NCBI GenBank assembly: GCA_949987565.1
Contig: OX465102.1
Span: forward strand, 9,740,212-9,804,211
Source: Luidia sarsii
Lineage: Eukaryota; Echinodermata; Asteroidea; Paxillosida; Luidiidae
Direction of reading: 5' to 3'
DNA length: 64,000 nt
Below the pieces are notes generated by a model, which was not told the DNA's origin, made no database searches, and saw only the letters and a program-made list of their open reading frames with translations. Of this stretch, positions 44,228 through 55,984 are shown piece by piece (position 1 is the first letter of the stretch; every line of letters begins with the position of its first letter). The position numbers were made by a program, and so were the translations under genes.

Positions 44228-44698
44228 AGCACGAACTCTCACTGAAACGCGTTCTCTGTTCAGCCCTAACACAACTTTAGAAGTGACATAATATGCTTAA
44301 GTGAAAAGTAGAAAATAGCATCGATACTTTGTCCGATGTGGTTAATCAATGAGTTATGGGCCCAAGTTGTCGACCTACTGGTTGCTTGGGCCTAGTAACT
44401 GGTCTCGCTCTTCTGATTGAGCCCAGGCAAACGACAACAACTTGAGACAGCAGCACCTCTAATTGCTGCTTTGCCTCATACACAACAAGAAGAAAAAGAT
44501 ATACACTTTGAATGAAAGCATTTTATTTATTATATACGAAGCACTTCAGTGCCTTAACTATAGACATATAGGCCTAATTATAGGGGCCCCACACAAGGGG
44601 CGGGGTTGGGGCCCGTTAGAGTCCCAGTGCGTGAATTCGATCGTATAGATGAGCATTGTGTGATTGTTGACGAACGAGGCACGAGAACGAGTACAACT

Positions 44699-44942
44699 AT
44701 AGGCCGTTCTCGAAATGTAGGCTTAGGCTCGGGCTCAGGCTTCACCTCAAAACCTGCAAATCCAGGTTGTGGTTTGGTTCCGAAGTTGAAGGTTTGTTTG
44801 CGTAATAAATACAGGGTATTCACCCAAGAAACTGGGGCCGAACGCTTGTTTTAAGACGCCTGTGACATTATAACGAGTAAGATGAAACATGAGCCGAAGC
44901 CTAAGCCCGAGCCTAAGCCTTTAGTTCGCAATCGGCCATAAA
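44699..44942. mobile_element. MITE-like repeat, family M1, copy 5
   Basis: Bounded by GGCCGTTCTCGAAATGTAGG and AGTTCGCAATCGGCC, with the full TAGGCTCGGGCTCAGGCTTC and GAAGCCTAAGCCCGAGCCTA ends. Orthologous to copy 4 in unit A. Confidence 0.78.
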
Positions 44943-44944
44943 AG

Positions 44945-46430
44945 GAGAGCCAGACGATGTCTGGTGTGGAATTTATTTAACTGGGAATATTAATTTATAA
45001 TGAGCACTCGAACAGGCTGGTCCTGCAGCGAGCGCAATATAAGTTTAATAAATTATTATTTATGATTATATATTTATGATTAAATTCAAAAGTGCAAAGT
45101 AATTACTAATTTACACATAGGCTTGAACGATAACTTTGTGTGCATTCACATTTTGAATTACTCGTTCCTGGCCGCATAGCGCCATAAGTCCTGTTTACTG
45201 AAGGGTGACTAATTGCCCACCCCCCCCCCAAAAAAAGCAGATGAATTTCACACAAATTCACTGGCTTCTAAATGTCTGAAATGTTGTATGCAACAATGCT
45301 ATAAACTTTATGTGATGATATAACGAATAAATATGCCGTTGACGAAAGGTTATGGTATCTTGTCATTACACTTTACGTTAATTTGTCCCATCTTAGAGTG
45401 TGTTCATTGATTGTTCCGTTATCTTTGCCATGGGATTATAACGTTCACACGATACGGTAATGATTATACTACTCTCAACATTTAATGTGATTGACTGATA
45501 CAATACTATTATTGACAATTCAGCAACTAGTGTGCGTTTCCTATGTAGGAAAGAAAACAGTAATAAACAAGAACCACGCATATCATGAACTGTATTCCTT
45601 GGAGAATGGAAAAATTAGAAACTGTCTCACACCTTGTTATTTCTAAATATAAACTTGAGAGACAGAATTGAGAAAGGAAAGTAAATTAGATGAATAATTC
45701 AATCTCTCAATCTGACTTCCCTGAAATATAATACTTATTACTTATTAGAGTGTCTGTTTCACCTCAAGGATAATGAACTTAAAGTGTCTCTGCATCTTGT
45801 TTACCTTTAAAGATATCCTTCTAAAAATGAGGGCGCTATTGGGACTCTAGATATGTCAGAAACCCACAGTTTAAACAACATTAGAAAACCATTAAATTTC
45901 AGTGCAAACTAACCCCTCTGGATAAGGGTAGAACTCATGAAGTAAATGATTATCAAGAATACATTTTGGCAGTAAACCAACAGCTCGATTGGTCTGCAGG
46001 AAAAACAAGAATGTTTCAGAAACTTATGTACAAAACCAGTTGGCTTCTGCAGCTGCATGATCTTTAGATGACATCACAAATTTACTCGGGAATATTGAGC
46101 ATAAAAATTTTATTAGCATAAAAACTGAAACTTGCAAATACACCAACAGAACGAGTGTGAAAAACAGTTGGATTATTAGCAACTTTGCAAAACAGTTCTG
46201 TAGCATGCATTTAAGTGATGATGTTAGCATTGCAGAGACCCTTTTAGTGCATAGATGAGAGGTAATATCCCATTGTAATGGTTATCAATAATTTTCACTA
46301 GACTGCTACTTTACATGAGAACTATGGTCTGAAAATTTTGGGAAAATAGAACTATTATTCAACTTGATAAATCACAAAACTACTGAATTGACTGAATTAA
46401 AGACTAAACGCCGTATACACCGAACATTCC
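44945..46430. other. No gene recognised; unit B tail, first part
   Basis: Collinear with unit A 38215-39860 apart from indels and the missing 251-bp MITE. Contains C and A homopolymers near 45220. No coding region supported. Confidence 0.45.
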
Positions 46431-46431
46431 T

Positions 46432-46540
46432 GGGCCCTTTTCCAAAACCCGGCTTAGGCTTCGGCTCCGGCTTCAATGGATGAAAGAACTAGAGACACTA
46501 GCCGGAGCCTGAGCCTAAGCCGGGCTTTGGAAAAGGGCCA
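46432..46540. mobile_element. Palindromic 109-bp MITE, unit B only
   Basis: Ends GGGCCCTTTTCCAAAACCCGG and CCGGGCTTTGGAAAAGGGCC are inverted, and the inner GGCTTAGGCTTCGGCTCCGG pairs with CCGGAGCCTGAGCCTAAGCC, so almost the whole element folds back. Unit A lacks it between ACACCG and GTACGCTG. A partial relative is at about 7438. It resembles a shortened, separate subfamily of the M1 repeats. Confidence 0.8.
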
Positions 46541-47838
46541 AGGTACGCTGTACGGACTAGGTGACGGGTCACTGAAACTTTCACGGCAATATCATTCCGC
46601 GTATCTGAACACACGTAGGCTCATGACACTACTGTATACAAACAAGTATTAATACACAACTGGGTTTTCTTAAAACAGTCTCACGGGTCTTAAGCATTCC
46701 TTTAAAAAAAAATTGTGACACCCGTAGAAACGCGTGCAATTGAATAGCACGTCACCTCGTCGTTTGCATCCCGCGCTGTGACCTTAGGTCACAATGTTTC
46801 CGGATGTACACGCAAAGTCGCGAACGTCGAATACAGACAGAAAGCAGTCGACATGGATCTTAGGAATTACACACAAACCATGAATAATCTGAAACACTTT
46901 CCACTGAAAAAGGGGAACTCTAATGAAGGTCTTAACCCTGTAAAAATTGGGAAATCGTTGTCTAACGCTTGCACCGAGAGCACAGCGATCACCAAGCATG
47001 GCGTTGGGCCAGTAAACAAACTCAATGAAATCTTTCTGTACACAACTCTGTACTGTAGACACGATCAATAAAACTCCCTGTTGCGAAAAATTGGCAACAC
47101 AAAATAATGCATTGCATGAAATCCTACGGAATCCCAATACGAGAATTAACTCACCTTAAGTTCAAGGGGGTGAAGAAAGTTAGCGAAAACTGGAACAGAC
47201 TTCACTGTTACTTTTGACCTTACGACCTCGTGTACAGTACATGTACATTACGTCACGTGCGTGTGAAGCGCAACGTGGCTTAGTCTCCACTCCAGGCGCA
47301 ATTAAACTTCATATAAGGCGCAATACAAAACATGTCATGTCGTTGTAAGGGGAATTGATTCGAGAAAGTTCTGGCAGTGCTGTGGGAACGCTGTGCCTTG
47401 CTTCGTCCGAGATCTGCAGTATCACCATGCATGCCGCACTATATCGATACTCTAGAACACACAATGGGAATCGATTATTGATAACTGACGTTGGCAATGC
47501 CCCTGGGGAACTACTATTTCAAAAACTAACGGGATCAAGTGTGTATTACAGGGTATATAGTCGACGGTATAGCATTACCCGGTAGGCCTACACTCATGAA
47601 TATTATGGGATAGAAGAGAGTATATACGGGGTCTGTTTGAAGACACGCGTACAGCATTTCCGAATCCCTACACAAAAATGCAGTTCGATGTAGAAAGTAC
47701 CGTACAACCCATCATCTGGAAGGTGTAAAATCAGGGCTTAATTTCATAACACTGTTTGCTGCCTATTGGGTTTTCTCATCACAATTCAATCTGATATGTC
47801 AAAGATGGTGTTTGTTATTTGAAAACACGAAGGTTTCA
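46541..47838. other. No gene recognised; unit B tail, second part
   Basis: Collinear with 39885-41144. Frames on both strands near 46778-47137 have no motif and are not preserved in A. Confidence 0.45.
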
Positions 47839-48487
47839 TAACGCGTTCTATTGTGCCTGTCAGTGTCATCTATTTTGAGCGTCTCCTCCCCCGGTCCTCG
47901 AACGCATTGGAGATAGGCCTAGGGATTGTATTTGCAGAATCTGAACAAGGTTTTAGCACGAATCTTTTTCAAAGTGGACTAAAAGGGAGTGAATGAAATA
48001 AACTGAACTGGGCTTGAGTGCCTGGACTAAGTTGGAATTGGCTGGTATTGGCTAGAATTGGCTGAACAGGACTGTACTGGGCTGTACTGGCTGGACTGGG
48101 CTAGACTGGGCTGGACTGGGCTGTACTGGGCTGTACTGGCTGTACTGAGCTGTACTGGGCTGTACTGAGCTGTATTGGGCTGGACTGGGCTGGACTGTAC
48201 TGGGCTAGACTGGACTGGGCTGTATTGGGCTGGACTGGGCTGGACTGGACTGGACTGGGATGGACTTGGCTGGACTGGACTGGCTGGGCTGGACTGGGTT
48301 GGACTTGGTTGTGCATGGGTGTGGGTTTTTGTGACAGGGGTACCTACACTAAAAATGCATGAGGTCCACCTGGAAAATTTAAAAAGACATACTGTTTTGA
48401 TATGTGGTTACCATTCGTATTGGTGAGGGTTAATGTGTGAAAGTATAAGGCCGGCAATTTTCTGGTATCTGTTTTTCCATTGGTTCG
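47839..48487 (+). repeat. Segmental duplication, truncated unit C
   Basis: Opens like A and B (AACGCGTTCTATTGTGCC), carries the CTGGACTGGG minisatellite at 48010-48310, and then jumps to the GGGTGTGGGTTTTTGTGACA block, skipping about 230 bp present in A and B. It stops at TTTCCATTGGTTCG, where a THAP-bearing element begins. No gene copy is present. Confidence 0.85.
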
Positions 48488-49095
48488 TATAGACCCGTCT
48501 TCGATGACGTCACGGTTTTGTTTATCGGCCATCTTGGATTACACACATGAGCACGTCACCGCCGTTACTAAGTCAGCTGAGCATACAAACAACTCTACAT
48601 GCACGGCGGCAACTTTAGTTGTACTACTACTATTACTACTGCTACATTTTACTAGTATTAATTACTAGTTGAGCCATGGAGGAATCTCTTTTTATTCCTC
48701 CGTGGTTGTACCATGGATTGGAGGTACTTGTTTTGTTGAAAGATGATTAACTTTTGCGCTGTCCTTGGCTGTGGAAGCAGGGGATCGTGATAAGAAATAA
48801 TTTTATCGTTTACCCGCTGTACTGACAAGAGAAGGTGACGCAACTCGTACACTTTCGCTTAAAAGATGGACGAAATGGTTGTCGCGGGTTAATTGTGTAC
48901 TGATCTATTCCAGCAATAAAGCCGAGAATGTCGAGAGAACTGTAATAAGCCGACCGTGCAACATTCGAATTCGCCATGATGACTAACGTATTGTTAAACG
49001 AACACAAAGTGCGAGCGAAAGCGTATGTATGTACTCCAAGATGGCGGATCTCGATGTTTCTAGTAGCAACGTGACGTCAGTAAGAAGGGTCTATA
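48488..49095 (+). mobile_element. 608-bp TIR element with a broken THAP domain, copy 1
   Basis: Inverted ends TATAGACCCGTCTTCGATGACGTCA and TGACGTCAGTAAGAAGGGTCTATA. Inside, from the ATG at 48743, translation gives MINFCAVLGCGSRG, and after a frame break FYRLPAVLTREGD and LSLKRWTKWLSRVNC. That is the layout of a THAP zinc finger (C-x4-C with the RLP and W signatures), the DNA-binding domain of P-element-type transposases and related host proteins. The frame has a one-base loss in the G run near 48781 and a stop, so it is not functional. No target duplication recognised. Confidence 0.75.
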
Positions 49096-49099
49096 GCGC

Positions 49100-50099
49100 T
49101 TGTTTTGTAGTAGATATTTGTGATACTATAGGCCTAAGCCTAAGCCCGAGCCTAAGCCTTTAATTAAGGACATTACAGTCATTTAGCGGACAGTTTGCAG
49201 GTATAGATGATTTGTTTGTCTTAAATCAATTTGTTTTGGAAGTGCACATCGCAAATGGAATTTCACATTAATTGTTACATTGCCCCTTGATCAACGCCAT
49301 AATACATGAACACTAATACAATAATATTTCTTAAGATTGACAAGCTCAGTGCCTGAGAGTACTGCAGCAGTTGGCAGTGTTTAGGCAACCGAGCTAAAGG
49401 ATAACCGATAGAGGGCGCCCTACACGCAAAATGACCCATAACAATAATGGTACGTGCCAGATCCCCGAAGTAAGTTAGCTGACTTTGGACGCGAACAATT
49501 CAGTTCCATACTAAAAAGTCTCCGGGTTCTTGTGGCTGTACCGAAAATTTAGCTTGGACCATAATATCCAAGACAAAACTAACTGGGAATGGCAAAGAAA
49601 ACTGAATGGACCAAGAACTGTGTCATCACTCTCACTATCTGAGCTATCCATCATGCCCATGAGATCATAAAGGGGTACATTTCAAACTCCATTATTAGCA
49701 ACAGTTTATGATCATTTAGTTTAATTTTTCACTGTAATTGATTCGGGAAAATGTGTATAAAAAATGCCATCTCATGAATATTAATGAGGCACTGAACTAC
49801 CACTGAAGTTGGCACTGATTGACTATTATAACTATTGTTTCAAATTGAATCGAAAAAGAAATTTGAAAGATGACGTCATGTGGTGTCGAGTTACGTCACG
49901 TTATCTCATTGGATGTTAAAAACAATTACCTATGAGTCACTGACGTGCGATTTTCAGAAAGAAAGTTCAGGAAAAAATAATGATGACGTCTTCAGGTATC
50001 AAGTTACGTCAATTCAAAGAGGCCTGGTTTCCCTCATAGGTTTAGTACACGTTTTCCATTTTGGTATTTCCGCAAATTCTGACATCTTTTTGGCAGTTC
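49100..50099. other. No gene recognised
   Basis: A fragment of an M1-type end (CCTAAGCCCGAGCCTAAGCC) at 49134-49160 directly follows the THAP-bearing element. The rest is unique sequence with several TGACGTCA-like sites near 49870-50130. Confidence 0.4.
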
Positions 50100-50504
50100 A
50101 TTACATCTGGCTTTTTGGTTGGTGACGTCATCAACACAGCCAGGACATCTCGAATGAGCTCCTGATATTTCTGTAAATTTTGTCTTATTGCGAGAGTCCA
50201 ACAGCAAGTAAAGATTCTCAACAGTCATCTTAAAGGACCAAGGCTATTTCGGTCACAAGGTGAGGGTCTTACTTTGCCGTGTCTGCTAGATTTTTGGAAG
50301 ATTTAGTTTCTGAACGTTCAACTTGAGTCGCCGTTGTGCACGTACATCGGTTCCTGATCACGGTTCCTGTTCACTGCATTCACAGCGCTAGTACGAGAAC
50401 CCTGTAGGGTCCCTGTAGGAACCTCGCAGACAATAACGGCATTCATAAAGCCAACCTGTGGTATTGTGTCATTACGTAACCAGTACAGTGAATAGTAATA
50501 CAAG

Positions 50505-51863
50505 ATGGCGTCAATCAAGAGCAACTCAAAAGCTGCTGAAAGCCACTGCATCGAGGCCTTGGATTTCTGGTTAAAGTTCTATATTCCGCAGTATATCAAG
50601 GTTTCAGAAATCGAAGTGGCAGAGGCTATTTTTGACAGCGCTGCCCAAAATGGCGACGGAACCAGTAGTATATCTCCCCAGGACATTCTGGGAGCCCAAT
50701 ACCTCCCCAACAAGAAACTGTGGATAGTAAATATGTCTTCTGCGATAGCCAAGGCCACTACTCTAGCAAATGGCACGGTTACACTGAGAGGAAACACCTA
50801 TCAGCTTTCGGACTTCAAGGAGGACATGAGAGCAAAACGGAAGCAAAACATTAGATTCAGGATACATGGCATCCAGCAAAGTGTTAAAGATAGCGAAATC
50901 GCTTGCTGGGTTGACAGTTTTGCCGTCCGTGAAACGGAGATCACCCGCCATAAAGCAAAAACCGCAGTCAGCAAATTCAGTCATCTATACAGTGGTCACC
51001 GATTCTGCTATGTTTCGAGAATACTCTCTGAGAAACCAAGATTCTCCATCATGAGTATTCCAGACCCATTGAACAGTAAGGATCTGATTGACATCACGGT
51101 CACCTTATACTATAATAACCAGCCTCTCAATTGCAGAATCTGCCTACGAGAAGGCCACTCAGCTGCATCATGCCCTGAAAGAATCATCCCCAAGTGTTTC
51201 CGGTGTGGCGAGCAGGGTCATATGAAGTCCGACTGTCCCAAACCGAGATATGATCCTGTGTGTTACAAATGTAAACAAATCGGCCACATCAGCAGACAGT
51301 GCACTTCACCAGCAGCACCGGAAGTTCATCCGGAGATACCGAAAACACACCCAAATCCGCTTCAGACAGTGCAAGAGTTGATTGACCACTGCCTCTGCCC
51401 ATCAGTTTCAACCCCCTCTTCTCCAGAGCTAGCCGAGAAGGTGGAAGAGGTATTAAGCCAGGCGCTCAACAGGTCTAAGGCTAGACGTAGCCTTACCTCC
51501 ACCACCTTAACCGGAGATACATCATACTGCAATGTGGACGAGGAGGGGCAACAGCAACAGGAGCTCAGTTCCAGCAACCATGCTATGAGAGTAGGAAAGG
51601 AGATTGGTGAAAACGACACGATCAATAAGAACGACGCATCCTGTGATGATGGGGACAACACCTTAGGAGCAAGACAGACCTCCATATTGGAGCACCTAGT
51701 CATCCCCAAAACGGCAATAGTGGAAGCAGCGGCTCCTCACCGGTCAGTTCTAGAATCCGTCAAAGAAAATCAAAGCGTAAGAATATCAACCCTCATAAGG
51801 ATGGCGACACTCAGCCTGACAAGCTGGAACGGTTCCAAAAAGGAAAAGGTGATAACACAATAG
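50505..51863 (+). CDS. LINE ORF1 with three zinc knuckles
   Basis: 452 residues, uninterrupted. Starts MASIKSNSKAAESH in good context (AAGATGG). Three CCHC knuckles near residues 211, 231 and 252: CRICLREGHSAASC, CFRCGEQGHMKSDC, CYKCKQIGHISRQC. This nucleic-acid-binding protein would coat LINE RNA to form the ribonucleoprotein. N-terminal 200 residues resemble the RRM-like region of L1/Tx1 ORF1 only in length and position. The tail is Ser/Thr-rich and low in structure. ORF2 follows after about 100 bp. Confidence 0.82.
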   Translation: MASIKSNSKAAESHCIEALDFWLKFYIPQYIKVSEIEVAEAIFDSAAQNGDGTSSISPQDILGAQYLPNKKLWIVNMSSAIAKATTLANGTVTLRGNTYQLSDFKEDMRAKRKQNIRFRIHGIQQSVKDSEIACWVDSFAVRETEITRHKAKTAVSKFSHLYSGHRFCYVSRILSEKPRFSIMSIPDPLNSKDLIDITVTLYYNNQPLNCRICLREGHSAASCPERIIPKCFRCGEQGHMKSDCPKPRYDPVCYKCKQIGHISRQCTSPAAPEVHPEIPKTHPNPLQTVQELIDHCLCPSVSTPSSPELAEKVEEVLSQALNRSKARRSLTSTTLTGDTSYCNVDEEGQQQQELSSSNHAMRVGKEIGENDTINKNDASCDDGDNTLGARQTSILEHLVIPKTAIVEAAAPHRSVLESVKENQSVRISTLIRMATLSLTSWNGSKKEKVITQ

Positions 51864-51961
51864 GCACCACCCACGGAAAAGAAAGCACCTCCTCTACAGT
51901 GAGGGGTAAGGGGAAATAACTTTAGGAATTTAGCCTCATATACCACACACCAATCTGCTCT

Positions 51962-52700
51962 ATGAAGCTTATTTCCTGTAATGTGCGCGGTCTTCGAAAC
52001 CGTACAAAAAGACTTTTACTTTTTGATTACTTGAAAAGACACAATATTGATATTGCATTAGTCCAAGAAGCATATTGTGTTGAGGGCGATATCAAACAGT
52101 GGAAACAGGAGTGGGGAGGGGACAATATGATTCCCTGCTGTGGTTCCAATAAGAGTAAAGGCTTGCTCATTCTGATTAAAAAAAAATTGGTGCTATTATA
52201 AATGATGTCTATTGTGATAAAAATGAAAGATTTATAGGAATAAGTTTGTCCATTGATGGATCAGATTATAACATTTGGAATGTGTATGGCCCCTGTCAGA
52301 GTACAGAGAGAATTGCAGTTTTTGACCGTCTTTGTAAAGTCATGCTTGACCGCAATTATCCAGGGTATACAATTGTTGGCGGTGACTTCAATGTCACCCT
52401 CGAGCCCAAAATAGACAAGCTTGGCGGTAACCATAAGCAGTGCCCAAGCGCTAAGGTTCTGAGTGAGATAATGGAAAGTCTAGATACCAGTGATGTTTGG
52501 CGAACTAAAAACCACAACAAGAGACAATATACGTGGAGGTAGAAAACTCCTTTGATTATGTGCCGTCTTGACTACTGGTTCACCGATAACACAATGATCG
52601 CTGCAGTTGACCGATGTGATATTATCCCATTACCCCGCTCAGATCACAGTGCTGTGTTTATGGATATAAATGTCAACCAAATTAATCCGAGGCCCTGGTT
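51962..52700 (+). pseudogene. LINE ORF2, endonuclease region (broken)
   Basis: Encodes an apurinic endonuclease-like domain that would nick target DNA. It starts MKLISCNVRGLRN with the catalytic N, then DIALVQEAY (E), later NVYGP, GGDFN, RLDYWF and SDHSAV, all in family order. The frame shifts at a nine-A run near 52185 and again at an A run near 52690, and a TAG stops it at 52540-52542 inside the domain. So the motifs survive but no full protein can be made. Confidence 0.82.
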
Positions 52701-52708
52701 ACTGAAAA

Positions 52709-55643
52709 ATGAATAACAGCGTTTTAGAGGACAGTCGATATATAACATGTATCCAAGAACTTCTTGATGATATCTCTGGTTCGAGCTTGGTAAATGATCT
52801 GTCGAAGAGAATGTTCTGGGATTTCTTTAAAAGCAAGATTCGTAGCTTCACAATTCAATTTTGTAGAGAGAATCAAAGGCTGCGTAAGAGTAGATTGAAA
52901 TTGCTCGAGCAGAAGATTTTTCAGATCAGTAAAGACATGTCAGATAATCCATCTCCTCGAAATGTCAGCGCATTTGACAAGCTCAACTTAGAATATAATC
53001 TTGCTTCTGACTATGAATCAAAAGGGGCCAGAATAAGATCCAAGACAAGATGGTTTGAGGTAGGAGAGAAAAGTACAAAATATTTCTTGAACCTCGAAAA
53101 GTGTAATGCTAAACGTAAAAGATTTTGCACTTTGTTGAATGGTCAAGGTGAACAGCTTCACGATCAGGGCGACATTCTAGAAGAACAGGTCAAATTTTAT
53201 GAAAGTCTGTATTCGTCAACGGTGAAAGATGTTGACACGAAATTTAGTGAATTTGTGAGTGGATGTGACATAAAACACCTCTCTGACGATGACAAATATT
53301 CCTGTGAAGGAAAAATCACCCTTGATGAGTGTGCTAATGCCTTAGGGAAAATGGCTAATGGCAAGAGCCCTGGGCTGGATGGTCTTACAAAAGAATTCTA
53401 TGTCACATTCTGGAGCGTGATTGGGCCAATTGTCGTTGACAGTTTAAATGAAGCCTATGACAATGGAGAACTGTCAGTATCACAGAAGAGGGGACTAATC
53501 TCATTGTTGTATAAAGGAAAAGGGGATGCACGCTCATACTGGAGACCGATTTCGCTTCTGAATATTGATTATAAGATAGCGACGAGAGTTCTTGCAACAA
53601 GAATTCGCCAGGTTCTTCCTTCACTTATTGGCACAGACCAAACGGGCTTTATGAAAGGTCGCTTCATTGGTGAAAACATTAGACTCATGGAGGATACCAT
53701 TCGCCAGTGCGAAAAATGTAACATTCCGGGTGTGGTGCTGTCATTGGACTTTAAAAAGGCTTTTGACTGTATTGATAGGAAGTATATCATGAGAGTCCTG
53801 GAGTACATGAATTTTGGCCCCTCCCTGAGGAAGTGGATTTATACAGTGTACAATGATTCCATGAGTTGTATTATTAAATGGATGGGTCACAGGCTATTTC
53901 AATCTCCACAGAGGGGTAAGACAAGGCTGCCCACTTTCACCTCTGCTCTTTATACTCGGTGTGGAAATATTAGCGGCTAGGATCAAGCAGAATCCATTAA
54001 TCAAAGGTATTTCGTTGCCAAAAAGGGATTACCCTATCAATACAGTCACCCTCACTCAGTATGCAGATGACATGACCCTTTTCCTAGGGGATGATCAGTC
54101 TTTTATTCCTGTTTTGGGGATTTTAGGAGAATTTCAACACGTGTCAGGCCTGTCTCTAAATAAAAGTAAGACAGAGGCGATGTGGATAGGTAGCAATAAC
54201 ACGAGAATGGACCACCCTATCAATGTTAAATGGAAGATGGAGATCACTACTTTAGGCATTGTGTTCTCCAGCTTCACTCCTGCACATGACATTGAGCAGA
54301 ATTGGGCAGGGAGAATAGTCAAAATGAAGAGAATTTTGAAAATGTGGTCCATGAGAAAGCTCACTATGAAAGGTAAAGTTATCATAGTAAAATCATTGCT
54401 TTTCTCACAGATTCTCTACCCAGCATTGTCTCTCATTGTTCCTGAGCGTATTCAAAAGCAAGTTAATTCTTGTATTTTCAAATTCGTTTGGGATGGCAGC
54501 GAAAAAGTTAAAAGAAATACAATAATTGGTGCTTATGATCAAGGTGGTTTGAATATGATTGATGTGAAAAGTGTAATTTATTCGCTGCATTTGAAATGGT
54601 TAAAAAGATTAGCCAACGATCACATTCTTCCCTGGAAGAATTGTGCTTTGTTTGAATTTGATAAACTAGGGCCAGATCTGTCTATATTTCAGTGTAATTG
54701 CCATGCCAAGGATTTGTTGTGTTGTTCAGTTTTGAATAATCTCGCACCATTTTATAAGTACATAATTTTGTCATTGTTGGAAATCAACCCTCGGAATGAG
54801 GCTAAAAGCGTTACTGACATAGCAATACAAAGAATCTGGAATAATCATGTAATAAGATTTAAAGATAAACCAATTTTTCTGAAGAATTGGATTTCGGCCG
54901 GTGTTGTATACGTTTACCATCTGTATGACGATCAAGGTAATTTTATGACTGCTGAACAAATCAAACAAATCATTGGCACGGGGGGTAACTACACACCAGA
55001 ATATTATCTTGTCATCAATGCTCTGCCGGTAAGATGGAAACTGCTTTCTAATGAGACGGTTGCCAACATTAATGTTGATGTTCGAAATTATATTATTAGG
55101 ATGAGTATGAAGGGCATCAGGAAGAAATTTACGGACACGAAATTCACTTCCCCCATTGCAGAGACATTCTGGAAAAACAAATACTCCAACCATAACTTTG
55201 TCTGGAAAGTAATATAGAAAAGGCTAAATTATTGCTGTCCAGATAGTAAGACCTTCTCTATTAACTGGAAAATTCTACATAACTGCTACCCCACGCAAGT
55301 CTGGCTTCACAAAAGAAAGAAGAGCGAAACGGAAATCTGTACTTTTTGCAATGATGGAATAGACTATGTAGAGCACTTTTTCTGGTTTTGTAAAGTGGTT
55401 AAGCCTCTTTGGAGTGAAATCGAAAGGATTGCTACGTCAAAATATGGCAAAGCGATCACATTGACGGTGGAGAGTATTCTTTTCGGGGAAGGTGATACAC
55501 ATAAGGACTACCGGTATTTAAATAGCCTAATTTACATCGGTAAACAAACAGTGAACCGTTTCAAATATGGCCAGTATTCTAATCTTGTCTTTCTTTTTGA
55601 ACAAGAACTTAGGATCCGTCATATGAAGTATGATGTCTGCTAA
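52709..55643 (+). pseudogene. LINE ORF2, reverse transcriptase and C-terminus (broken)
   Basis: Reverse transcriptase of L1/Tx1 type: NGKSPGLDGLTKEFY, WRPISLLNIDYKI, TGFMKGRFIGENI, LDFKKAFDCID, then QYADDMTLFL in the catalytic palm, and GLSLNKSKTEAMWIG. A one-base frameshift near 53910 falls within the RGVRQGCPLSP region between the palm motifs. An in-frame TAG at 55215-55217 separates the C-terminal zinc-knuckle-like CTFCNDGIDYVEHFFWFC, which continues in frame to a stop at 55643. Confidence 0.85.
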
Positions 55644-55738
55644 TTTGTGGCGTGTTAATTAGATTGAGCAGAAGATTAACTGTACTTTGTAATTTGATTA
55701 AGTATTCTCGAATAAAACAGGAAAAAAAATTACATCTG

Positions 55739-55980
55739 GGGCCAATTTCATAGAACCGCTTAAGCGCCAAAATCTGCTGAAGCACATAAAGTCAGGGTTC
55801 GTAGGATCACCTTGCCAACCCAAACTTTGACTTTCGTTTCCTTCTAAGTAAAGAAGAGTGGAATACAAGTCAAAAGCAATTGACATCACATCGCGGTGCG
55901 GTTTGTAATCCTGCTTACACAAGGAAGACTTTTCCTGCTTAGCAGATTTGCACGCTTAAGCGGCTCTATGAAATTGGTCC
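55739..55980. mobile_element. 242-bp CTTAAGCG-type MITE
   Basis: Inverted ends GGCCAATTTCATAGAACCGC and GCGGCTCTATGAAATTGGTCC, each followed inward by a CTTAAGCG block and AATCTGC. No coding capacity. It begins exactly at the 3' target duplication of the LINE, so the LINE inserted at its edge. Partial relatives at 7035, 33645 and perhaps 36497 and 43716. Confidence 0.8.
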
Positions 55981-55984
55981 TGAT

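Larger units (their letters stand above)
41145..47838 (+). repeat. Segmental duplication, unit B
   Basis: Second tandem copy of the unit at 32110-41144, in the same orientation. Its joint with A is at the repeated opening block (AACGCGTTAAATTGTGTTAG, then GAGCGTCTCCTCCCC). Its minisatellite is shorter (41300-41592). Divergence from A is modest in the gene region and larger in the tail, with many small indels. Confidence 0.9.
50111..55728 (+). mobile_element. Full-length, inactivated L1/Tx1-type LINE
   Basis: An 11-bp direct repeat ATTACATCTGG occurs at 50100-50110 and 55729-55739. Between them lie a 5' untranslated region, ORF1, a broken ORF2 with endonuclease and reverse transcriptase, an AATAAA at 55711 and a short A run at the 3' end. 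This is the expected product of target-primed reverse transcription of a full-length LINE (5.6 kb). Lesions in ORF2 (two slips at A runs, one further frameshift, two stop codons) show it is dead. Confidence 0.85.

Noticed and set aside
46778..47137. 97- and 117-codon overlapping frames in unit B
   Set aside because: The matching part of unit A has different stops and shifts, so no protein is conserved.
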